Source: Siniperca chuatsi (Eukaryota > Chordata > Actinopteri > Centrarchiformes > Sinipercidae). Taken from it: DNA of 64,000 bases. Within the stretch, counting starts at the first letter, position 1. Each line of letters begins with the position of its first letter. This document shows, in pieces, positions 54,300 through 64,000 of this stretch. The position numbers and the translations under genes were made by a program. Under the pieces are notes generated by a model. It searched no databases. It worked only from the letters and a program-made list of their open reading frames with translations, and was not told where the DNA came from. Location of the stretch: assembly GCF_020085105.1 (NCBI RefSeq), contig NC_058059.1, positions 26,820,971-26,884,970 of the forward strand, given 5' to 3'.

Positions 54300-54386
54300 A
54301 ATATGCCCTGAATGTGACATGCAGTGTAAAAGCACTCTGAGTGGTGTGAAGACTAGAAAGGCGTTAAACAGTCCATTTGCCATTTA
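54300..54386 (-). repeat. SINE-like repeat fragment
   Basis: The reverse complement reads AAATGGCAAATGGACTGTTT, CGCCTTTCTAGTCTTCACAC and CACTCAGAGTGCTTTTACAC, the start of the same repeat family as 37930-38215. Confidence 0.65.
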
Positions 54387-55079
54387 TCTTCAACATTAAA
54401 ATGCTGCTTTTTACTTTTAATTTGTTACTGCTGATGCATAAATCATAAAGAAGAATATAACTCTGACAGGGTCCGCTCTGCCATTGGGGGGGGGGTACTG
54501 TCTATAAATGTTAATCTACCTCATGAACCTTTTTTTAATGTAAACTACATATCCAGACTTTTATATTTCAGCCATGTAGATAAAACATGCAGACTTATGA
54601 CCAAGGATATGACGCATTGATGAACTGCCTCCAGTAGGTGGCAGCATCATATTACTATTTTTAGGCTTTCCACTGAACCCTTGACAATCTTCATTACTCT
54701 AGCTTTAGCAATAACGAAACATAAAGAACCTTCTACCCATGTCTCTTCCCTGTTTGCTGGAATGGCAAATGTTAAACACATTTTTAGGTTCCTGTGCTTG
54801 TCCCCATTGAAGAACTATTGTGCTTTTTTGGAGGTTACAACTGTAACCCTATCTGAGTGTTCTAATTCAAACCTACTAAATGGGCTTCATGTAGAACTTT
54901 CTGAGGGTCCCGGTAAGAACCTTCTGTTGATTTTAAAGCTGGATTCATCAGTGTTTGACCACAAGGACTCCATACCAAGCCGATAATCTATCTAAAGGTA
55001 CTCTGACTTTGTATAAACTCAGGGTGCATAAATCTCACCTTTGTGTCGAGTTTGTTTTTGAGTGTGTAGCGTGCTCATC

Positions 55080-55515
55080 ATTGCCATTGTGGCCATAGAC
55101 TGTATATAAGCTTGTGGCTGCTGGGGAAGCCACTACAACTCACCAGCCATCAAGCACCAGTACCCGTGGGGGTTTTCCGCCCTCTGCTCTCTGGTAGGAG
55201 CCATGGCGCACCACAATGAGGCCAGACGCCACACTAGAAAACTTACTTGGACAGTCTACTTAAGGTGGAATTTAAGCTTTATCTGAAGTGTTTTTAAACA
55301 ATATTTTTCTGGTTTTACAAGAGAAAAGAGTTCAAGGATGAAGACAAACTGCTCCACCTCCATTGAAGAGCCGCTTTTCTATGGGACCTTCCGGGACGGG
55401 CTCCCACGCAGTGGATGAGACAGCGGGGCTGCATGTGCGTCCTTATGCGCATGCACTGGATACAGACAAAAAGGGGACTCACTTAGTAAAACTCCACAGT
55501 GTACCTTTAACCCTC
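55080..55515. repeat. Probable teleost DNA-element repeat
   Basis: Contains ACTGTATATAAGCTTGTGGC, TCAAGCACCAGTACCCGTGG, GGGCTCCCACGCAGTGGATG and CTAAACTCCACAGTGTACC-like text, a pattern I associate with fish interspersed repeats. No second copy is in the window to confirm the ends. Confidence 0.4.
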
Positions 55516-56045
55516 CTTTTATGTTGAAAAAAATTTATATCCATTATGTTGTTAGTCAAATTGACCCACACTAAGTGCACTCACAAAAGGGCAAATAATC
55601 ACTTCAAATCAGTAACATTTTATTATGGCTTTTCAAAGAATTCAGACATCAAATGTAAGATCATTTGATATATATACACTATATTTAACAGCTATTTAAT
55701 AAATTTTCCCTTTCTCAAACAATGGCATTGTTCTATTAACATAATGAAGGAATTTTCAGTTTCTCTAAATAGGCCTACATTTTCTTATTTTGTAAAGGTA
55801 AATAAGACTTGCACTCACTGTAAATATGGTTTCATCATTTTTCCCCTCACTTTTTTAATATTGCCCACATGATGAGCACAATGTGAGTGTGTGCTTCCTG
55901 CATATGTATTTCCTGCACTATACACACATGGTGCTGTTGTTACTGTCGTATTGAGGATGGCAGACGCTAGAATTATGCTGCTGCAAAGATACAGTACACA
56001 AAAACATCTATGTATACCTGCACAGAGAACCGTAGGTTGGTAGAG

Positions 56046-56262
56046 GTCGCAGATAGAGGTAGCTGGTAGAGCGGCTGGCTATTATTCGTGGTGGTTTGAT
56101 TCTCTGTGTCATCATAGGGTTGATGGTTTGATCCCCAGCTCCTCCTGTCCACATGTTGAAGTACACTTGAGCAAGATACCGAAACCCATATTGCTCTCAG
56201 TGTATGTGTGGGGGGAAAAGCTATAGCTTTGGACAAAAGCGTCTGCCAAGTGAATGGAATGA
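56046..56262 (+). mobile_element. tRNA-derived SINE
   Basis: A degraded Pol III box A (GTAGCTGGTAGAGCGGCTGG) is followed by box B (GGTTTGATCCC), then CCTCCTGTCCACATGTTGAA, CTTGAGCAAGATACCGAA and a LINE-derived tail GCTTTGGACAAAAGCGTCTG. The head resembles tRNA but lacks a complete cloverleaf, so it is a SINE, not a tRNA gene. Confidence 0.85.
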
Positions 56263-57179
56263 AATATTTATTTTTCTTTTAGCTTCGGTTTGGTCTCCAC
56301 CAGAAAAAATATCTGGCTCTTTAGCTGTTGAATGATTTGAGAGGAACTGCAGAGTCAGGTGGTAATTCTCTGTGGTTTCGTCACTACAAGCGACCCCTAC
56401 TACATTACAGATAGTCATTTGATCCATTCTGATTATAAAAATATTGATTATAGCCACTTAAAAAAAATTCTGCAAGTGAAACAGCAAATAATGCATTTCA
56501 TTCCATGAATGCTTCATGACTCAGAATATGTAGCAAGAAGTTTTAGGTTGGTTCATAATTTGTAATTATGATCATGTCATTTTACATAATTATGTGTGGT
56601 CTCGGCAATTATACTCTTGAAATAGTTCATTCCAATGTTATGTTCTAGCTCATATGAAAAAAGACTTTTATGTCAGAGTTCAAATCCTTTCCTTTGGGTT
56701 GACTGCATCGTTAATCTGAAAAACCCCACTAAAAAGGTATTTGTGGAAATCTTGTTTTTTTCCCATCTTTCGAAGAATCATAAATCACCAAAATAATTCT
56801 TCTGAAATCGGTAGTGTGAAGTAAAACTTTCTTAATATATGGAGTTTGCTCTTTCAAATAAGTTTTTCAAGAAATGTTGGTGGAAAAGGGCTAAGTGTTC
56901 TAAGCAGAACTTTGTGTGCTATACATGTAAAATACAAATTAGATGGTGAGAACATTTTTTTGAGAGAAGGCATTTATGAATATGTATATATTTGCCATGT
57001 GTATGTATCTGTCAAGAATCACCTCAGGCTCATAGTTTCACCCTCCTCAGTCTAACAACGGTCTGTGTGTGGTGTCAAACTGGAGCTTTACTCAGATGAT
57101 GGATTGCTCTCTTAGTTCCAGAGCTCCTCCGCTGTCACTTCTATTGAGGAGGAGGGTATATGTGTGATGTGTGTGTGTG

Positions 57180-57221
57180 TTGTTAGTTGTTGTTGACAAC
57201 GATGACAACAACAACTAACAA
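57180..57221. repeat. 16-bp perfect inverted repeat
   Basis: TTGTTAGTTGTTGTTG (57180-57195) and CAACAACAACTAACAA (57206-57221) can form a hairpin with a 10-base loop. It follows a (GT)n run. No function can be assigned. Confidence 0.9.
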
Positions 57222-57999
57222 ATTAGAAAGTGCTCCAATGGACAGATGGGCCTCCGACTGCAGCCTCCTGCATGCAAATGGACTCCCAACTCTTTGCCAT
57301 AGAAACAGCACTTTTGATTATCTGTATGGATGGGAGGCCAGCATGCAAAATGACGCTCTAAACTGTGCCAGGTTTGGGCCACAGTAGGGTACACTGTGAA
57401 CTGGCTCCAAAGGGCTTATGGTCTTCTTTCTGAATGATGTGATGACACTCAGCTTCAGGGTTTGTTTGGGGGAAATGCCATGTCAGATTGGGATAAATGT
57501 CATTTCAGATTAACAGGGGTCTTCCTCCCGAGTGCTAAAAAACATTGCTGCTATACTTGGTGAGGTTCTTCTCAGTGGAGGTAATTTAATCTGAACAGCC
57601 TGATACATACTCTTGCATTCCTGTAGTCTATATGTCATTATATCTTCAGAGGAATGAGAAACAAACCCCCACCCCAACAAAAGTACCTGTCATCTACACA
57701 GACCCTTCATCTCTTTCCTCTTAGATTAATGACAGATGTGAAATGTAATGTCCAGTTTGATAACCCCTTCTTAAGAAAGGTGATTTCATAGTTAAATATC
57801 CTCAGCCACATATTCTTGGATATGGTATAAGCAACTTCACATTTTACAATCACAGGCTATAAAAGGCCTTTTCTCAACAGAGATAGTGGCGTTTGGATTC
57901 AGGTTACGGCTGCGCGGCAGAAATTTGAAATGGAATGAAGCCCACTGACGGCAGACAGCCCAAAACAGGAGTCGAACACGCTAAATCCACCCACAATTC

Positions 58000-60630
58000 C
58001 CTACTTAAGCGTAGCAGCATCCATAGCAATGATCTGACCTGAGAAAATCTTCGGTATAACTAACAAAACTAAGGATCATATACATTAACTGAACAAAGAT
58101 TATGAAAATAAAATTAACATTTTGCGCGAGAAATGTTCAAAATGCATTTTAATGCAGAAACTATCTTACAATACTGTCAAGAATCTCAAGCTTGTCAATT
58201 CTGTGAGACGAGGAGTGGGTGCAGAGATTCACCTGTCAGTGCACATGGGAGGAGTTTGGAGAAGGGGAGGTTATATAAGGGCTGGGTGTGCTCTCATCAA
58301 GTCCTTTGTCTGAGACCATGCTGCCACACCAATCATGATGTATTGTCTTGGAGCTGATATACCTAATGCTGAGTAAGGTAGAATTGTATGGAAGCAGATG
58401 CAGATGCATGCACTGAGTTGGAGCCACCTAATATACTTACCTTTGAGATAAAGTTGAAACCTGATCCTGATGAAGGCTTGAAAGTTTCCTTTTTAACCTT
58501 TGTGGATGCATTAATAATAAAATCATCCATTCCGCCATCCATTCATCTATTCACTCCCTCACTCAATAAACGGTTAAATGGCTCTTGGTTCCTTGTGTTT
58601 AAATGTGTACACCAGCTAGAAGCTCTATGGCCCATCACATGTCAAGTTTAGACTTTACAGTCTTTTTCATGGTCCTTTGAGCTGGAGCAAACTTCTAGAC
58701 TGGATATGGATCCAAGAGCCAAACCAGAGAGTATAGAAGAGGAATCAAGTGGAAGACCATGTTGGGAGAGGAGGCCACCTGGATATCTTCAAGACTACCA
58801 TACAGAACCCTACAACCAGATCCTCATGCGGGATGAAGCAACCTGCCCTTTACCTCCAGAGACTATTCTATTAAGGCAAGAAATGGCACAGTTGAAAAGC
58901 ATGTTTGAAGAACTTAAAAATAGACTTGAACAGAATGAACAGAGTAATTCTGAAGTAAATGAGTTTGATAAGGAGCAGACTGATGAACTGTGAGAATGCG
59001 TTGAACAGCACAAGCCTTGTTACCAAGAGAAATACACTCCTTATGATAGAGCACAGCTCCTGCCCCTGCCAGTCAAATGCCCCCAGCTCAAGTACTTTAC
59101 AGCCAAGTGCTGCCTGCCTATGCACATTCCATCCAACTGTCTTCAGCGCCTGTGCTTTTTAACCAAGCACATTTAGCCCAAGCGTCTTCCAGGCCAATGA
59201 CCTCAGTGCATTTTAGTCAACTGCCTGTAGCTTACGAATACCAAAGTCATATGCCCTCGACCCATCAAGTGCCATCAGCTCATGCACAGCATAGTCATCT
59301 CCCTCATCACCTCATGTTTATGCATCCCAGCCTGTATATCCACCCCCGCCTGCATTTTCATCTCAGCTTGCTCCTCCTTCCCAACCTAGGGCTCTAGGGC
59401 AAGAAGGGGCATCAGAACTTGCCTGCATTCACACGTTTAACGTTTGTTAAGCAAATTACCAGCTGAATTTGTAGACAACTATGCAAGACATGCTCATGCG
59501 GTTCACTCAAATGCCCATTATAATTTAATAGACTTCTCGCTATGGCTCCAAGGAGAAGCAAATGGGCTTCCCTCAATTCCCAAGAAGAGAATACAGTCAA
59601 AGATCAACATTTTCCCCAACATCAGCAATACTCCATGGTGCCAATTCCAAAGCTGCCCGTGGCACATTTGATCAAGACAAGGCCAGACCCACATTCAAAT
59701 TTTCATGTTCCTACTGTCAGTCTCCTGACCATTCCCTGACTAATTGTGAAAGACTGAAAGAATTAAGTTCAGAGAAAGTGGTAAAATGAATTAAAGAGCA
59801 AGGAAGATGCTGGAGATGTGGAAGGTCACATGTGGCAGCAAACTGTCACCTAAAAAAACCCTGCCCTAAATGCAACGGAAAGCATTTGGGAATTTTGCTA
59901 TATATAAATGAATAAAGTTAATTTGATATAAATGAAGTGAATAAACAAGCTACTGCATCTAAAGTGCTATACATGAATCCTCAAGGTAAGTCCCCCAAAG
60001 TCCTACTTAAACTAGTTAAAGTTAAGCTGAGTAATAAAATTCATACCCTTGAGACCTATGCAATCCTGGATGATGGCTCAGAGCACACCATCCTACTTCC
60101 TTCAGCTGCTAAGTACCTTGGTTTAGACGGGGTGGCTGAGAAACTTGACCTGCACACAGTAAGGCAAGAGACATGCAGGGTAGGTCAGTCACCTTAACAA
60201 TTGCTGCTGCATCAAATCCAGAGAGAACATATACTATAGAAGGGGCATTCACATCTGATAGACTCTCACTGGTGGAGCAGACTTACCCTATCAACAGGCT
60301 CAAGCAACGCTATCACCATCTACACAATGTGCCTTTGGATGCCTTTTCCAACGTACAGCCTCAGATCCTCATTAGGACTGATAACCCCCACCTCATAACT
60401 CCTGTCGAACCAGTTTGTCTCCTGTTCGGTCCAAAGAGGGCACCTGCAGCAGTAAACTCTAGACTTGGCTGGGCACTCCAAGGGCCTACATTCCCATCTT
60501 GACACACCACAGTGTCTATTCACCTCAATAACTAGCCCCTATAATGAGCTAAAGCGTGATGTGGATAAATTGTGGCAGGTGGATATCCTTCCCTATAGAA
60601 TCGAGAAGTTGATCACTAGATAAAAACAGG
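58000..60630 (+). mobile_element. BEL/Pao LTR retrotransposon, decayed and 3'-truncated
   Basis: Upstream, 58260-58290 has a TATATAAGG box, probably the LTR promoter, although LTR ends were not defined. The gag-like frame starts at 58706 (MDPRAKPESIEEESSGRPCW) and is broken at 58993. Two zinc knuckles follow: CSYCQSPDHSLTNC near 59710-59750 and CWRCGRSHVAANC near 59808-59850. An aspartic-protease region (YAILDDGSEHTILLPSAAKY, near 60058-60115) comes next. Then comes the BEL-type linker LITPVEPVCLLFGPKRAPAA, RLGWALQGP (about 60385-60490). Reverse transcriptase, integrase and the 3' LTR are absent. Several stops and frameshifts are present. Confidence 0.85.
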
Positions 60631-60850
60631 ATAAAGAAGCAGCTTTGCAGCTGTCTCTTGTTCCTGTGCTGCAGCAATCTGCTGTTTCTAAGCTGCAGCA
60701 CACTCCTGTTCCTACGGAGATGCGGCTGAATTCTATTCCAGTGCTGCACCAATCACCAGTTCCTGAGCTGCCGCAGCCTCCAGATCCTCCTGAGCTGCCG
60801 TTTTCAGTGTAGTTGTTCTGGACTTTAAAGTGCATCCAGTAGGCGATTTG

Positions 60851-61026
60851 AGGGGGGATGCCATCCCCCTTGTTAACAAAATGACCAAAATCTGCCCCCC
60901 TTGTTAGCCTGCTCAAAATATGCTCTGTGCATTGTCTCGTAGTGGCGCTTCACATTGATCCTTTTAATAATCACCACGGTCTCGATAATATATGAGACAC
61001 ACTGGTTTTGAACTGCCTGTGGGAAG
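60851..61026 (-). repeat. Dispersed repeat, related to 43928-44042
   Basis: The reverse complement shares CTTCCCACAGGCAGTTCAAA, ATCGAGACCGTGGTGATTAT, TTTGAGCAGGCTAACAAG and AACAAGGGGGATGGCATC with the 43928 copy. This copy is longer and contains the GGGGG(A/C)AGATTTTGGTCAT stretch missing from the other. Confidence 0.75.
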
Positions 61027-61397
61027 ATTGAACATGTAAGAGTCTGTCCATTCTTGATTAAACGCTCTGTTTCCACTGTCTACTTTTCTTTTTTTAGAGC
61101 ACGCCATGTGAAATTAATGTGACTCGTCTCATCTCTGCTCTCCCTGTGTGTGTGTACCTCACTCACTGATTCGACTCGTGGGCTGCTAAACCAGTGAAGA
61201 AAAGCTGCGCCGGTGGGGGATAAGTAGTCTGTAAACAGAATGATGTCTGTTTTTGGTGTTCATTCAGTCTCTTGTCCAGGATCTTTGTAGTTTCACTTAT
61301 GTAATGTTCCCCACAGCTGTGATATTATAATGATGTCTTACACCACTCCAGTCTTCCTCTCAGGGGGTTCCTGTCTTTAGGGTGTACCCGCAGAGAG

Positions 61398-61879
61398 TGG
61401 GGGTATGCGATTCTGGAGAATACCATGATATAGCGCGAACAACAACACAGCAAGCAATGTAACTAATGTTAGCTAGGTTGTGGGTTAGCAAACTGTCCCT
61501 ACAGTTGCTGCTGCGAAGCTAAAAGCCAGAGAGGATGAGACGGTTTCCCAGAGCCAGCAAACCAGCTCCAGACAGCGATACTCACAACTCTCCTGCTACT
61601 ATAGCTAACATCACAACACCAGCATATCTTGGCAAACTAGAAAGTTGGCTGAATGTCCGTGGGCAAGAAATTTAATGTTACCTGACACACAAATCATGGC
61701 TGGAATAGTGTTGTGTGGCCCGGTCCGAGCCACTTTGTTTATTTCCCATTTACAGTGTACAAACACCAGATTTTATTTCAGCCCACACACTGAACGGATG
61801 CTAGTGGACTGTGAGGAGATATTCACTGAATTTGATAAAAAGACATGTATTGGATTAGAATCTCATACCCCACCTTTAA
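61398..61879 (-). mobile_element. MITE, copy 2 (both termini present)
   Basis: Left GTGGGGGTATGCGATTCTGG and right (reverse complement) TTAAAGGTGGGGTATGAGAT are inverted terminal repeats of roughly 20 bases. The body is the reverse complement of 18136-18580, with scattered substitutions and indels. It has no coding capacity. Confidence 0.85.
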
Positions 61880-62169
61880 GGTGCTGAATGTTATGTGGTA
61901 AGTTAACACCTGTTATCACATGACCAAAGATCCATACTTAGGTCATTGCAACTGAGTAAACTCCACCCACAGATGATGAATAGAAACAAATGCCTGTCTG
62001 GAACTTAATGTAACATACTGTATAATATGTGTTATTTAGTAATTGGTCTAAAACATGTAAAACCACTGTTGTAACACCTTGTATATATTATATATGTATG
62101 TATGTATAATAATCTCACTACATGCTGTATATGACTCATTAGCATACAAAATCTAGAAATTCCTTCAAC

Positions 62170-62540
62170 AATACTAAGTCTACAGCCATGCAGTGCTTTG
62201 AGCTAAATGTGCTAACTTGCTCACAATGACAATGCTATCATGATTTTTAGCAGTTGTAATGCTTACCACCATCTTAGTTTTGCGTGTTAGCATGCTAACA
62301 GGGGGGCATGAATGTCTGGACCAAATTTCATGGTAATCCATCTAATGGTTGTAAGTCATGTCACTAAAAACCAAAAATATAAATATGGCACTGGAGGAAA
62401 AGTAAGGGGATCACCAAAGTCATCAGGCTTCATTCTCTGGGGACCATGAATGTCTATCAATCCATCCAACATTTGTTGAGATATCTGGACCAAAGTGATC
62501 AAAGTGACTGACCAGACTGAACAACACATCTACATTGCCA
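62170..62540. repeat. Common teleost interspersed repeat
   Basis: Contains GTTAGCATGCTAACAGGGGG, CCAAATTTCATGGTAATCCA, TCTGGGGACCATGAATGTCT and GTTGAGATATCTGGACCAAA, wording I know from very many fish loci. It lacks coding potential. Confidence 0.65.
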
Positions 62541-63254
62541 TCCATAGAGCTACACTGCATGTAAAAATGCACTGGACTACACCAAGATATGTGAATATTA
62601 TTGTAAATGTGTGGTTCCCATTTCCGCCAGCATGAGTTATTTGGACCCTCACATTGCCATTATCTGTGGTGTCTTGGGGTATCTTGTAATTACTTTCCAT
62701 ATGAACTCCCAAGTATTTGGACTAGTTACCAGATGTACTTTAGTGCACACTACCTCCCAAGTATCTTATGATTTATCAGTATTCATTTCAGTTCCTAAAA
62801 TGTTGATTTCACACTATTATTGCAGGTGTTTCCAGCACAGAAGCTAGGAGTAACACTTTCACCACTTATCATATTGAATTGTTCTTTATTGTTTACTTTT
62901 AGAAGGCAGGGAGGCCAAGCCAATCAGTTAAGGCACAAGAATTCTCTTCTACTCTCTTCATCACTTTCTTCCTTCTCTTTCTTTTCTCATTTTCCCCCCT
63001 CCATCACGATTTCAGTCCTAGCCAGCGGCTGTATGTGGCTGATGGCATCCAGCGTGCAGGGCAGCACACATGAAAGGGGTCCTGTCACTCACTTGAGGCG
63101 ACCATATGTGTGCCTGCATGAGCTCTGTGCCAGCAGCAGGCTGCCTCTGCCAGAAGACATTAGGGAAGCAGCAGGGTGTCATTAAGGCGGTACGATGATT
63201 GATTAACCGTAAATCGTGAGCATGAGACCTACCAGTCCCAGCTTCTACCTCTCC

Positions 63255-63352
63255 CTTCACACCACACACACACACGCGTGCACACACACACACACACACA
63301 CACCCACAGACACACACACACATACACACACCTTCCCACCTACACACACAAA
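63255..63352 (+). repeat. (CA)n compound microsatellite
   Basis: Long (CA)n with CG, CC and AT interruptions. Confidence 0.95.
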
Positions 63353-63379
63353 GTCACAAAGAGAGCAGTGGGCTGAGGT

Positions 63380-64000
63380 GGAGATGGAAACAGAGGGAGC
63401 CCCCTGCCGATGCGAGGGTGTAATTGCATTAGCTGCCCAGTAGGGAGAGGATGAGCTTGGGTTGCTCTGAAATGAACACAGTCAGGGGGCCACATCAAGC
63501 CATTAGCAGCACTCCAGCCCTCTGCTTCACTCCTGAGGCGGATTTCATATACAGCTTTTCTGCTGCGGCTCACAGAGCTGTGGGGAGTTAATGGCAGCTC
63601 CCAGTTGCTTATCCTGTTCGCTGGCTGTCTTTCTGTGGAGGACAAGAGACTGACTTTAAAGTTGAGCTGTGACGAGTTTTATACTACATCTTGATCAGTG
63701 TCTTTACCTCTATGGGAAGAAAAAACATTAAACATTGGAAATCATGAAATTCAAGACCATTATCAATGATATTTTGGTGAAGATGCTACCAAACCTTGGG
63801 CTTTTAGTACCTAACCAAGTTCTACGGAACAAAAATAGTGTCATAATTTACAGGTTTTTGGCAGAAAAAGCTCTGAAAAAAAGTTGAAAAAGTTCATATT
63901 ACAGGGGAGCCAGGGGGTCTCAGCTCCCTTAAAAGAGACCTGAGTTCCCTCGAAATCATTAAAAATTTTAGTTTTGGGGGCGGTCACAGAAAACTGATAA
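63380..64000. other. Non-coding end of window, possibly conserved element at 63380-63650
   Basis: No exon was recognised. The 63410-63650 part is rich in TAAT/ATTA homeodomain-type cores (TGTAATTGCATTAGCTGCC, CCATTAGCAG, AGTTAATGGCAG), has no repeat resemblance and reads unlike the surrounding decayed transposons. The last 350 bases are A/T-rich and featureless. Confidence 0.3.

Noticed and set aside
56046..56130. tRNA gene
   Set aside because: Box A and box B are degraded, there is no full cloverleaf, and a SINE body and LINE-like tail follow.

Overview
This window is genomic DNA from a ray-finned fish, most likely a percomorph-type teleost. Four multi-exon vertebrate genes with GT-AG introns can be rebuilt exon by exon. 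The rest is a typical teleost mix of Tc1-like, hAT and Harbinger DNA transposons, several LINE families, a BEL/Pao retrotransposon, tRNA-derived SINEs and (CA)n microsatellites. No bacterial-type features are present.

Layout. 1-1,833: the last four exons of nadk2 (mitochondrial NAD kinase, + strand), with the rest of the gene off the left edge. 6,541-15,918: complete skp2 coding region (- strand, 9 coding exons, 416 aa), tail-to-tail with nadk2. Its introns hold a broken LINE with an internally deleted Tc1 element inside it, plus Tc1 and hAT debris. 16,690-19,300: an I-type LINE on the - strand that ends right at the skp2 5' region and is itself split by a MITE. 22,649-42,123: complete fpgs (folylpolyglutamate synthase, - strand, 15 coding exons, 574 aa). 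Its introns carry an L2-type LINE split by a Tc1 element, a Harbinger end, a hAT transposase remnant and several SINE-like repeats. 42,130-47,145: repeat-filled spacer with a rearranged Tc1 element and two I-type LINE bodies. 47,196-53,231: complete cdk9 (P-TEFb kinase, + strand, 8 coding exons, 393 or 372 aa depending on start). 53,232-64,000: no cellular gene recognised. It holds a decayed BEL/Pao element, a second copy of the skp2-side MITE, a tRNA-derived SINE, other dispersed repeats and one stretch that may be conserved non-coding DNA.

The four genes share no single pathway. nadk2 makes mitochondrial NADP, and fpgs traps folate in cytosol and mitochondria, whose one-carbon cycle uses NADP(H). 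skp2 is the substrate receptor of SCF ubiquitin ligase (p27 turnover). cdk9 releases paused RNA polymerase II. NADK2/SKP2 are neighbours on human 5p and CDK9/FPGS are neighbours on human 9q, so the window joins two blocks that are separate in human.

I found no undescribed biological system here. The best leads are: (i) the 3' end of the same LINE type lies immediately upstream of both skp2 and cdk9, in the gene's orientation; (ii) (TG)n microsatellites sit directly in front of splice acceptors of two essential exons, one of them the fpgs P-loop exon; (iii) a perfect 25-bp palindrome has formed inside a SINE-like repeat in an fpgs intron; (iv) the N-terminal arrangements of Skp2, Cdk9 and Fpgs.
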